NCBI GenBank assembly: GCA_007132365.1
Contig: SLOS01000347.1
Span: 1-6,654, forward strand
Source of the DNA: Bacteroidales bacterium
Lineage (GTDB): Bacteria; Bacteroidota; Bacteroidia; Bacteroidales; PUMT01
Length of the DNA: 6,654 bases
Reading direction: 5' to 3'
Below are positions 1 through 6,649 of this stretch, piece after piece (within the stretch, counting starts at the first letter, position 1; the number at the start of each line of letters is the position of its first letter). A program made the translations under genes and the position numbers. The notes under the pieces are model-generated. The model was not told the DNA's origin. It saw only the letters and a list, made by a program, of their open reading frames with translations, and searched no databases.

Positions 1-3000
1 ATGCGCCAAATGCTTCAAGCGCCCATACCTCCATTTCACCAAAACGCTGTCCTCCAAACTGAGCCTTTCCACCAAGCGGCTGCTGGGTAATAAGGGAGTA
101 AGGGCCAATGGAGCGGGCATGCATCTTGTCGTCAACCATATGTCCGAGTTTCATCATATAGATCATACCAACGGTAGCAGGCTGGTCAAACCGTTCTCCT
201 GTACCGCCGTCATAAAGGTAGGTCTTGCCAAAATCGGGTAATCCCGCTTTCCTGGTATATTCAGAGATTTCATCTATCTTGGCTCCGTCAAAAATGGGAG
301 AAGCAAAACTAAGACCAAGCTCCTTGCCTGCCCAACCAAGAACTGTTTCGTAAATCTGTCCCAGGTTCATCCTGGAGGGCACGCCCAAAGGGTTAAGGAC
401 CAAATCTACAGGAGTGCCGTCTTCAAGGAATGGCATATCCTCTTCACGCACTATTTTAGATACAATCCCCTTGTTTCCGTGTCTGCCGGCCATTTTATCT
501 CCAACCTTTATCTTACGTTTTTTGGCAATATAAACTTTAGCCATCTGCACGATACCGGCAGGCAACTCATCTCCAATGGTAAGGTTGTATTTTTTCCTTT
601 TATATACTGCATCGAGCTCTTTGTATTTAAGAATATAGTTCTGAAGCAACTCCCTGACGGTTTCATTCCTGTCCTTATCTGTGGTCCACTTATTGGGATT
701 TACATTCAAAAAATCAATATCCTGCAGAAGTTTCTGCGTAAACTTGACCCCTTTGGGAACCAACTCAACATTAAGATAGCTCTTGACACCCTGGGAAGTT
801 CGGCCATTCACAAGAATGAATAATTTATCCACCAGCTTGCCGGTCAGATCTTCTATTTTTCCGTTAAATTCTTCATCAAGTTTATTCAGGCCTGCTTTCT
901 CGGAAACCTTCACCTTTTTATCCTTGACTGAACGGGAAAAAAGTTTTTTATCAATTACGACCCCTTGCAGCGAGGGAGAGGCTTTGAGTGAAGCATCCTT
1001 TACATCTCCCGCCTTATCTCCGAAAATTGCCCGAAGCAGTTTTTCTTCAGGTGAGGGATCTGATTCTCCTTTCGGTGTTATCTTTCCTATAAGTATGTCT
1101 CCGGGATTAACTTCAGCCCCTATTCTGATTATACCATTCTCATCAAGATCCCTTGTTGCCTCTTCGCTGACATTGGGTATATCGGAAGTTAACTCTTCCA
1201 TACCACGTTTGGTGTCGCGCACTTCCAAAAGGTACTCGTCAACATGTATAGAGGTAAAAAAGTCCTCACGCACAAGCCTTTCGCTGATAACAATTGCATC
1301 CTCGAAATTATATCCTTTCCAGGGCATAAAAGCAACCTTCAGGTTGCGCCCCAGCGCAAGCTCACCCCCTTCTGTACCATAGCCCTCTGTCAGTATCTGT
1401 CCCTTATGAATTCTATCTCCCTTGGAAACGATAGGTTTAAGGGTAAGAACCGTATTCTGGTTTGTCTTTTTGAATTTTGGAAGCTTATATCTTTTAACTT
1501 CAGGGTCAAAACTTACAAACTGCTCCTTATCGGTACGGGTATAGCGGACAAGGATCTCGTTTGCATCTACATATTCAATAACTCCCTCACCCTCTGCAAC
1601 TATAAGAATTCGGGAATCGGAAGCAACCTTTGATTCAAGCCCGGTACCCACAATAGGGGTTTCGGGCTTAAGAAGCGGAACCGCCTGTCTCATCATGTTT
1701 GACCCCATCAGTGCCCTGTTGGCATCATCATGCTCCAGGAAAGGTATAAGGGAAGCTGCAATGGAGGCAATCTGGTTGGGTGCCACATCCATAAGCTCTA
1801 CCTTATCCCATTCAGCAAGAGGAAAATCACCATTGAATCTTGCTTTTATCCTCTGACTGACGAAAGAACCGTCATCTTTAAGAAGCGCATTGGCCTGGGC
1901 TATGGTCTTTGCCTCTTCCTCCTCAGCACTGAGGTAAATAATATCAGAGGGATTAAGGTTTACCTTGCCCGTTTCGACCTGCCGGTAGGGTGTTTCAATA
2001 AAACCCAGTTCATTTATCTTTGCATATACACACAATGAGGAAATCAGTCCGATATTAGGCCCCTCGGGTGTTTCTATCGGGCAAAGTCTCCCGTAATGAG
2101 TATAATGCACATCTCTTACCTCAAAACCGGCACGTTCGCGCGACAGTCCGCCCGGACCGAGTGCCGACATTCTTCGTTTATGAGTCATCTCAGCCAGGGG
2201 GTTGGTCTGATCCATAAACTGGGAAAGCTGGTTAGTTCCAAAAAATGAGTTGATTACAGATGAAAGGGTTTTGGAATTTATAAGATCAATCGGAGTAAAT
2301 ACCTCATTATCCCTTACATTCATCCTTTCCCTTATGGTACGGGCCATCCGTGCCAGTCCCACTCCAAACTGATTTGCCATCTGTTCGCCTACAGTCCTGA
2401 CGCGGCGGTTACTAAGGTGGTCAATATCATCAACATCAGTTTTCGAGTTGATAAGCTCAATAAGGTATTTGATAATGCTTATGATATCTTCCCTGGTAAG
2501 AACTTTGGTATCAATATCTATATTGAGTCCAAGTTTCTTGTTTATCCTGTAACGGCCTACATCACCAAGATCATACCGCTTATCTGAAAAGAAAAGTTTT
2601 TCAATGACATCACGCGCGGTAGTTTCATCAGGTGGTTCTGAATTCCTGAGCTGACGGTAGATATGCAATACAGCCTCTTTTTCAGAGTTACAGGGATCTT
2701 TCTGAAGCGTATTGTAAATGATCGCAAAATCTGAAAGGTTCTGATTTTCCTTGTGCAACAGGATATTAGGTGCACCGGAATCAATTATTTCATCTATGTG
2801 TTCATTCTCCAGAACCGTCTCACGATCTATAATTACCTCATTACGTTCAATCGAAACCACCTCACCGGTATCTTCATCAACGAAATCCTCAATCCACGAT
2901 TTCAGAACACGCGCGGCAAGTTTCCTGCCAATATGCTTTTTAAGTGCTGTCCTGGAAACCTTGACCTCATCTGCAAGATCAAAAATTTCGAGAATATCCT

Positions 3001-3643
3001 TGTCGCTTTCAAATCCGATCGCACGTAAAAGGGTCGTGACAGGCAATTTCTTCTTCCTGTCAATATAGGCATACATCACATTATTTATGTCAGTCGCAAA
3101 TTCAATCCACGATCCCTTAAAGGGAATGATCCGCGCTGAATAAAGCTTGGTTCCGTTAGCGTGAATGCTCTGCCCGAAGAAAACCCCGGGAGAACGGTGC
3201 AACTGTGAAACAATGACCCTTTCAGCTCCATTGATGACAAAAGTGCCTCTCTCCGTCATATAAGGTACTGTGCCCAGGTAAACATCTGAGATTACAGTAT
3301 CAAAATCCTCATGCTCCGGGTCGGTACAGTAGAGCTTAAGCTTTGCCTTTAGCGGAACACTGTATGAAAGGCCCCTCTCAATGCACTCTTCTATTGAATA
3401 CCTTGGAGGGTCAATAAAATAATCAAGGAATTCAAGAACAAAATTGTTCCTGGTATCGCTGATGGGAAAATTTTCATTGAAAACCTTGAAAAGACCTTCA
3501 TTCTTTCGGTTTTCAGGAGAAGTACCCATCTGAAAGAAGTCCGAGAAGGACTTAAGCTGGATTTCCAGAAAATCAGGGTATTCAAGCTGAATCTTTGAGG
3601 ATGAAAAACTGATCCTTTTTTTTCCGTTATTTGTCGCGCACAT
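1..3643 (-). CDS. rpoB: DNA-directed RNA polymerase beta subunit (3' end cut by window edge)
   Basis: This is the beta subunit of RNA polymerase, which forms half of the active-site cleft and holds the rifampicin pocket. It starts at ATG 3643 and reads open without a stop to the window edge: 1214 full codons, ending in GEMEVWALEAFGA. From family length (about 1270 residues in Bacteroides), roughly 55–65 C-terminal residues lie outside. Visible landmarks in order: LEYPDFLEIQLKSF near the N-terminus; QLHRSPGVFF; the rifampicin region QLSQFMDQTNPLAEMTHKRR (residues 472–491); CPIETPEGPNIGL; GYNFEDA, with E781/D782 matching the E. coli E813/D814 pair; the flap segment KITPKGESDPSPEEKLL; and GDKMAGRHGNKG, with K1050 and K1058 matching E. 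coli K1065 and K1073. Sequence and start match Bacteroidales RpoB closely. It follows rplL by 105 nt, and rpoC is expected just outside the window. No Shine-Dalgarno is seen. Confidence 0.98.
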   Translation of the reverse strand, partial: MCATNNGKKRISFSSSKIQLEYPDFLEIQLKSFSDFFQMGTSPENRKNEGLFKVFNENFPISDTRNNFVLEFLDYFIDPPRYSIEECIERGLSYSVPLKAKLKLYCTDPEHEDFDTVISDVYLGTVPYMTERGTFVINGAERVIVSQLHRSPGVFFGQSIHANGTKLYSARIIPFKGSWIEFATDINNVMYAYIDRKKKLPVTTLLRAIGFESDKDILEIFDLADEVKVSRTALKKHIGRKLAARVLKSWIEDFVDEDTGEVVSIERNEVIIDRETVLENEHIDEIIDSGAPNILLHKENQNLSDFAIIYNTLQKDPCNSEKEAVLHIYRQLRNSEPPDETTARDVIEKLFFSDKRYDLGDVGRYRINKKLGLNIDIDTKVLTREDIISIIKYLIELINSKTDVDDIDHLSNRRVRTVGEQMANQFGVGLARMARTIRERMNVRDNEVFTPIDLINSKTLSSVINSFFGTNQLSQFMDQTNPLAEMTHKRRMSALGPGGLSRERAGFEVRDVHYTHYGRLCPIETPEGPNIGLISSLCVYAKINELGFIETPYRQVETGKVNLNPSDIIYLSAEEEEAKTIAQANALLKDDGSFVSQRIKARFNGDFPLAEWDKVELMDVAPNQIASIAASLIPFLEHDDANRALMGSNMMRQAVPLLKPETPIVGTGLESKVASDSRILIVAEGEGVIEYVDANEILVRYTRTDKEQFVSFDPEVKRYKLPKFKKTNQNTVLTLKPIVSKGDRIHKGQILTEGYGTEGGELALGRNLKVAFMPWKGYNFEDAIVISERLVREDFFTSIHVDEYLLEVRDTKRGMEELTSDIPNVSEEATRDLDENGIIRIGAEVNPGDILIGKITPKGESDPSPEEKLLRAIFGDKAGDVKDASLKASPSLQGVVIDKKLFSRSVKDKKVKVSEKAGLNKLDEEFNGKIEDLTGKLVDKLFILVNGRTSQGVKSYLNVELVPKGVKFTQKLLQDIDFLNVNPNKWTTDKDRNETVRELLQNYILKYKELDAVYKRKKYNLTIGDELPAGIVQMAKVYIAKKRKIKVGDKMAGRHGNKGIVSKIVREEDMPFLEDGTPVDLVLNPLGVPSRMNLGQIYETVLGWAGKELGLSFASPIFDGAKIDEISEYTRKAGLPDFGKTYLYDGGTGERFDQPATVGMIYMMKLGHMVDDKMHARSIGPYSLITQQPLGGKAQFGGQRFGEMEVWALEAFGA

Positions 3644-3684
3644 TTTAATAAATATATTTGGTGAAACTGAACAATTATAACAAT

Positions 3685-3724
3685 AAAAAGGCCCAGGATC
3701 TTTCAATAAGATCCCAAACCCCTG
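3685..3724 (-). terminator. Terminator-like hairpin (possible attenuator) between rplL and rpoB
   Basis: On the minus-strand RNA a perfect 7-bp stem, GGAUCUU (3714–3708) with AAGAUCC (3702–3696), closes a 5-nt loop. It extends outward through G·U and U·G wobbles to two G-C pairs (3720/3690 and 3719/3691) and further wobbles, about 16 contiguous pairs in all, then runs straight into five U residues (3689–3685). The wobbles pair only in the minus-strand transcript; on the plus strand they are A/C mismatches, so the structure is directional. In E. coli a partial terminator between rplL and rpoB lowers polymerase expression relative to ribosomal proteins. A similar role here is inferred from position and shape. 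The many wobbles weaken the stem, so strength is uncertain. Confidence 0.55.
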
Positions 3725-3748
3725 AATACCACTATTTTTTGGTAGTTG

Positions 3749-4120
3749 CTATTTAAGTTCAACTTCTGCTCCCGCTTCTTCTAATTGTGATTTGACCGAT
3801 TCGGCTTCTTCTTTGGATACGCCTTCTTTTACGGCTTTAGGTGCACCGTCTACCAGTTCCTTGGCTTCTTTCAGACCTAATCCGGTCAGTTCCTTAACCA
3901 GTTTTACAATTTGCAATTTGGCACCACCAGGTGCAGTCAGTATCACGTCAAACTGGGTTTTTTCTTCTACTGCAACTTCTGCTGCAGCGGGACCTGCAAC
4001 TGCAACTGCAGCTGCAGCAGGCTCTATACCGTATTCATCCTTAAGGATCTGAGCCAGTTCATTTACTTCTTTTACAGTCAAATTAACCAATTGTTCTGCA
4101 AACGCTTTTATATCTGCCAT
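3749..4120 (-). CDS. rplL: Large ribosomal subunit protein bL12 (L7/L12)
   Basis: This is the stalk protein bL12, present in several copies per ribosome as dimers on L10, which recruits and stimulates the translational GTPases (EF-Tu, EF-G, IF2, RF3). The 123 residues match the usual length (E. coli 121). Residues 1–32 are the helical dimerisation domain that binds L10. Residues about 34–53 are the flexible Ala/Val/Pro hinge (PAAAAVAVAGPAAAEVAVEE). Residues 55–123 are the globular factor-binding domain, with the hallmark TGLGLKEAKELVDGAP (79–94) and the end EEAGAEVELK. The start ATG 4120 is the family start (MADIKAFAEQLVNLTVKEV). The upstream 59 nt are almost pure A/T with no Shine-Dalgarno. 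It lies directly after rplJ, as in nearly all bacteria, and ends with TAG. Confidence 0.98.
   Translation of the reverse strand: MADIKAFAEQLVNLTVKEVNELAQILKDEYGIEPAAAAVAVAGPAAAEVAVEEKTQFDVILTAPGGAKLQIVKLVKELTGLGLKEAKELVDGAPKAVKEGVSKEEAESVKSQLEEAGAEVELK
3968..4021 (-). other. Low-complexity hinge-coding segment in rplL
   Basis: GCA/GCT/GTT-rich DNA with short GCTGCA and GTTGCA reiterations encodes the Ala/Val/Pro hinge of L7/L12 (residues 34–51). This is the normal flexible linker of the family rather than an inserted repeat. It may nevertheless vary in length between strains through slippage. Confidence 0.7.
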
Positions 4121-4179
4121 TTTTAGTAAATTTTAATTTTAATTTTTCTGATTCTGTTATTTTTTTATACTCTGATTTC

Positions 4180-4710
4180 TCAGGACTTTGATACGGGTGT
4201 TTCTGATAATGTTTTGATGATTCCTGCCAGCTTGCCCCCGCCTGACTGAAGGGAGGAGATAACACCTTTGGCGGGTGACTGCAGTATCAGTACAATGTCG
4301 CCAATCAGTTCATCACGCGACTTAAGTTGCGAGAGAACGTCAACCTGGTTATCGCCAAAGTAAAAGGACTGTTCAACATATGCAGCCTTAAGCATTGGCC
4401 TTTCGTGTGTCTTACGGAACTCCTTTATCAGTTTTGCAGGGACATTACCGGTATCTGAAAACATGACAGATGTGGAATCTTTCAATACATCGTACAGGTC
4501 CTCGAAATTTTTCTCCGATTGTTCAAAAGCTTTTCTGAGCAGGGTATTTTTAACCACTACAAGATTGATGCTTTTATCAAAGCATTTCCTTCTCAGCAAA
4601 CTGGTATCAGCTGCATCAAGCTCGGAAATATCAGCAAGATAAAAGTGATCGTACCTGTTAAGCTTCTCAGTCAGCTCCTGAATAATCACTTTCTTGTCTT
4701 CTCGTTTCAT
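4180..4710 (-). CDS. rplJ: Large ribosomal subunit protein uL10
   Basis: L10 forms the base of the ribosomal stalk. Its N-terminal domain binds 23S rRNA next to L11, and its C-terminal helix carries the L7/L12 dimers. The 176 residues are slightly longer than E. coli L10 (165). Recognisable parts are the N-terminal KREDKKVIIQELTEKL helix, the conserved VVVKNTLLRKAFEQ (residues 51–64), and the C-terminal segment SPAKGVISSLQSGGGKLAGIIKTLSE (145–170) leading into the stalk helix. The number of L7/L12 dimers bound cannot be read safely from this. ATG 4710 is the only start that keeps the whole N-terminal helix. In E. coli the L10–L12 complex represses its own mRNA by binding the rplJ leader; the 127-nt leader here holds a hairpin that could serve similarly. 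It ends with TGA. Confidence 0.97.
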   Translation of the reverse strand: MKREDKKVIIQELTEKLNRYDHFYLADISELDAADTSLLRRKCFDKSINLVVVKNTLLRKAFEQSEKNFEDLYDVLKDSTSVMFSDTGNVPAKLIKEFRKTHERPMLKAAYVEQSFYFGDNQVDVLSQLKSRDELIGDIVLILQSPAKGVISSLQSGGGKLAGIIKTLSETPVSKS

Positions 4711-4744
4711 TTATTCAATTTTATTTTTCAAAGATTACATGGAA

Positions 4745-4792
4745 CCCGCTATATTTAAAATTATCGTCATTTATGATAATTATTTTAACGGT
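4745..4792 (-). promoter_or_regulatory. AU-rich hairpin in the rplJ leader (candidate autoregulatory element)
   Basis: The 127-nt gap between rplA and rplJ contains a perfect 7-bp inverted repeat, AATTATC (4781–4775) with GATAATT (4765–4759), around a 9-nt loop. Further TTAAAA/TTTTAA complementarity extends it past a small bulge, and an outer CCG (4791–4789) pairs with CGG (4748–4746). Its base lies about 34 nt before the rplJ ATG. Position fits an L10-type translational control leader, but I could not align it to the E. coli kink-turn. A/T-rich spacers also form such repeats by chance. Confidence 0.35.
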
Positions 4793-4837
4793 ATGTTTCA
4801 TGCATTTAGAAAACTATGCCAGGGACTAAGGCAAATA

Positions 4838-5530
4838 TTAATCGGTAGATTTTGGATCAATCTTCAAACCGGGACTCATAGTACTGGAGAGGTATATACT
4901 CCTTATGTATGTACCCTTCGCAGCAGCAGGCTTAAGCTTCAGAATAGTCTGAATGAATTCCCTGGCATTTTCTGTAAGCCTGGGAGTTTCAAACGACACC
5001 TTTCCAATGGAGGTGTGGACTATTCCAAACTTATCAACCTTGAAATCAATCTTACCTGCTTTCACCTCATTAACAGCCTTGCCGACTTCCATTGTTACAG
5101 TTCCGCTTTTGGGATTGGGCATGAGTCCGCGCGGACCAAGTATCCTTCCCAACTGACCTACTTTGGCCATCACAGACGGCATTGTTATGATAACATCGAC
5201 ATCTGTCCATCCTCCCTTTATCTTTTCAACATATTCGTCAAGACCAACATGATCGGCGCCTGCAGCTTTAGCCTCATCTTCCTTGTCCGGTGTACACAAG
5301 ACCAGGACCCTGACCTGTTTACCTGTACCATGAGGAAGGGTAACAACTCCCCTTACCATCTGGTTGGCTTTTCTCGGGTCAACTCCAAGGCGAATGTCAA
5401 TATCAACCGATGCATCGAAACGTGTGGAACTTATCTCTTTCACCATCTCAACCGCCTCGCTCAATTTGTACATTTTGCCGTGTTCAAGCTTTTCCAGAGC
5501 CGCCTTTCTGTTCTTCGTTATTTTAGTCAT
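4838..5530 (-). CDS. rplA: Large ribosomal subunit protein uL1
   Basis: L1 binds helices 76–78 of 23S rRNA and forms the mobile L1 stalk that helps move deacylated tRNA out of the E site. In many bacteria it also represses the L11–L1 operon by binding its mRNA. The 230 residues match the family length. Domain I is made of residues 1 to about 69 plus 159–230. Domain II in between contains the signature LGRILGPRGLMPNPKSGTV (127–145). Also visible are RFDASVDIDIRLGVDPRKANQ (37–57), PHGTGK (66–71), and the rRNA-binding C-terminus with SSTMSPG (215–221). ATG 5530 gives the usual N-terminus and lies 18 nt after the rplK stop, so the two genes are probably translationally coupled. It ends with TAA. 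The end LKIDPKSTD resembles Bacteroides L1, though Bacteroides proteins run a little further. Confidence 0.98.
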   Translation of the reverse strand: MTKITKNRKAALEKLEHGKMYKLSEAVEMVKEISSTRFDASVDIDIRLGVDPRKANQMVRGVVTLPHGTGKQVRVLVLCTPDKEDEAKAAGADHVGLDEYVEKIKGGWTDVDVIITMPSVMAKVGQLGRILGPRGLMPNPKSGTVTMEVGKAVNEVKAGKIDFKVDKFGIVHTSIGKVSFETPRLTENAREFIQTILKLKPAAAKGTYIRSIYLSSTMSPGLKIDPKSTD

Positions 5531-5548
5531 TATCTATGCTTGTATTTA

Positions 5549-5992
5549 TCAGTTAGCAAAAGGGGAGGCACCTTTAACTGTTATCCCCATACTCCTGGCT
5601 GTACCGGCCACCATCTTCATTGCCGACTCTACCGTAAAGGCATTGAGGTCCGGCATTTTATCCTCTGCGATCCTCCTTACCTGTTCCCAGGTCACCGCAG
5701 CAACCTTCATACTGTTGGGTTCTGATGAACCTTTCTGTATTTTGGATGCTTCCATCAACTGAACAGCGACCGGAGGTGTTTTTACGATAAACTCAAATGA
5801 CTTATCGGAAAAAACCGTAATGATCACGGGTAACAGTTTTCCGGCGCTTGACTGGGTCCTGGTATTGAATTGCTTGCAAAACTCCATTATATTAACGCCC
5901 TTGGCACCCAATGCGGGCCCTACGGGAGGAGAAGGATTGGCAGCACCACCTTTGATTTGCAACTTAATTAATCCAGCAACTTCTTTTGCCAT
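5549..5992 (-). CDS. rplK: Large ribosomal subunit protein uL11
   Basis: L11 binds the 1070-region of 23S rRNA at the GTPase-associated centre, contacts elongation factors, and in other bacteria is needed for RelA activation and thiopeptide sensitivity. The 147 residues are full length. The N-terminal domain has IKLQIKGGAANPSPPVGPALG, with the conserved prolines P20, P22, P23 and P26 of the linker to thiopeptide and factor binding, followed by GVNIMEFCKQFN. The C-terminal rRNA-binding domain (from about residue 75) has KTPPVAVQL, KMPDLNAF and the closing MVAGTARSMGITV. ATG 5992 gives the standard MAKEVAGLIKLQI start. The A-rich upstream region has no Shine-Dalgarno. A perfect 10-bp stem lies 26 nt upstream and could be a control site for the rplK–rplA pair. 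It ends with TGA. Confidence 0.98.
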   Translation of the reverse strand: MAKEVAGLIKLQIKGGAANPSPPVGPALGAKGVNIMEFCKQFNTRTQSSAGKLLPVIITVFSDKSFEFIVKTPPVAVQLMEASKIQKGSSEPNSMKVAAVTWEQVRRIAEDKMPDLNAFTVESAMKMVAGTARSMGITVKGASPFAN

Positions 5993-6018
5993 ATTTCTAC
6001 TTTGTTTACTTTAAATTA

Positions 6019-6053
6019 GATGGTTACATTGTTGGAAGCATGTTGTAACCATC
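6019..6053 (-). promoter_or_regulatory. Perfect 10-bp inverted repeat in the rplK leader
   Basis: GATGGTTACA and TGTAACCATC pair perfectly around a 15-nt loop. The repeat is symmetric, so the hairpin can form in the minus-strand transcript, and it ends 26 nt before the rplK ATG. There is no U-tract directly after it, which argues against an intrinsic terminator for nusG. Its place just ahead of rplK–rplA is where L1 binds its own mRNA in E. coli, so an L1-type regulatory site is one reading. A DNA operator or a processing/stability hairpin is another. The pairing is certain; the function is not. Confidence 0.5.
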
Positions 6054-6089
6054 ATGGATATATGTAGTGCGTAACAGTTCATTTGTTAT

Positions 6090-6104
6090 ACTGCCACAGG
6101 CAGT
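6090..6104 (-). other. Short hairpin overlapping the nusG stop codon
   Basis: ACTGCC and GGCAGT form a perfect 6-bp stem with a 3-nt loop. It begins on the last base of the nusG TAA stop. What follows is AUAACAAAU, without a run of U, so it does not look like an intrinsic terminator. It may protect the nusG mRNA 3' end or mark a processing point between nusG and rplK, or it may be chance. Confidence 0.35.
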
Positions 6105-6649
6105 TATTCTTTTTCAACCTGCATAAAACTCAGCTCCAGCGGAGTTTTCCGTCCAAAGATCTTCACCATGACCTTGAGCTTTTTCTTCTCATCATTGACC
6201 TCCTCAATTATTCCTGAGAAACTGTTGAAAGGTCCGTCAATGACCTTCACCGATTCCCCAACAAAAAATGGTACATTTATCTCCTCTTCACTGGCTGCAA
6301 GTTCATCAACTTTACCAAGGATTCGGTTTACCTCGGACTGACGGAGGGGAACGGGTTCATCTCCCTTAGTCCCCAAAAAACCAATAACATTGGGAATATT
6401 TTGCAAAATATGAGGGATCTCACCTGCCAGAACGGCTTCAACAAGAACATAACCGGGAAAGAAATTCCGCTCTTTGCTTATCTTCTTCCCGCTACGTATT
6501 TTATAGACCTTTTCGGTTGGAATAAGTACCTGAGATATATAATCCTGCAGGTTAAGGCGGTTTATTTCACTTTCAATATACTCCTTTACCTTCTTCTCTT
6601 TCCCTCCGATAGCTCTGAGTACGTACCACTTTCTGATGTTCTCACTCAT
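6104..6649 (-). CDS. nusG: Transcription termination/antitermination factor NusG
   Basis: NusG binds the clamp of elongating RNA polymerase and modulates pausing and Rho-dependent termination; its KOW domain can contact Rho or ribosomal protein S10. The 181 residues match the E. coli length. The NGN domain spans residues about 6–115, with KWYVLRAIGGKEKKVKEYIE at the start, the core FFPGYVLVE (63–71) and NVIGFLG (87–93). An acidic linker (about 115–126) leads to the KOW domain (about 128–181), with VGESVKVIDGPFNSFSG and the closing KIFGRKTPLELSFMQVEK. This looks like housekeeping NusG and not the capsule-linked UpxY-type paralogues of Bacteroides: the neighbours are the conserved ribosomal genes and a complete canonical KOW is present. 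ATG 6649 lies 5 nt from the window edge, so its leader is not visible. secE is the expected upstream gene. Confidence 0.97.
   Translation of the reverse strand: MSENIRKWYVLRAIGGKEKKVKEYIESEINRLNLQDYISQVLIPTEKVYKIRSGKKISKERNFFPGYVLVEAVLAGEIPHILQNIPNVIGFLGTKGDEPVPLRQSEVNRILGKVDELAASEEEINVPFFVGESVKVIDGPFNSFSGIIEEVNDEKKKLKVMVKIFGRKTPLELSFMQVEKE

Noticed and set aside
783..1382. 199-codon plus-strand frame, very Ser-rich
   Set aside because: It lies wholly inside rpoB in antisense, and the Ser-rich product is the typical complement of Glu/Lys/Gly-rich coding sequence.
3725..3748. ACTACC/GGTAGT-like complementarity just after the rplL stop
   Set aside because: Only 4–5 pairs in the minus-strand RNA with an A-rich loop and no U-tract. 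The hairpin further downstream is much better.
4083..4265. 60-codon minus-strand frame spanning the rplJ–rplL gap
   Set aside because: It overlaps the ends of both rplJ and rplL out of frame, has low-complexity Lys-rich content and no family resemblance.
4729..4737. TAATCTTTG on the minus strand before rplJ, resembling the Bacteroidota -7 box TAnnTTTG
   Set aside because: The spacer inside the box is one base too long, no TTTG -33 element is seen at the right distance, and it would leave a leader of only about 10–15 nt.
4694..5725. 343-codon open frame on the plus strand
   Set aside because: It is antisense to the whole of rplA and parts of rplJ and rplK, which are certain genes. Its product is Cys/His/Leu-rich with no recognisable domain, and it follows from the codon use of the real genes.
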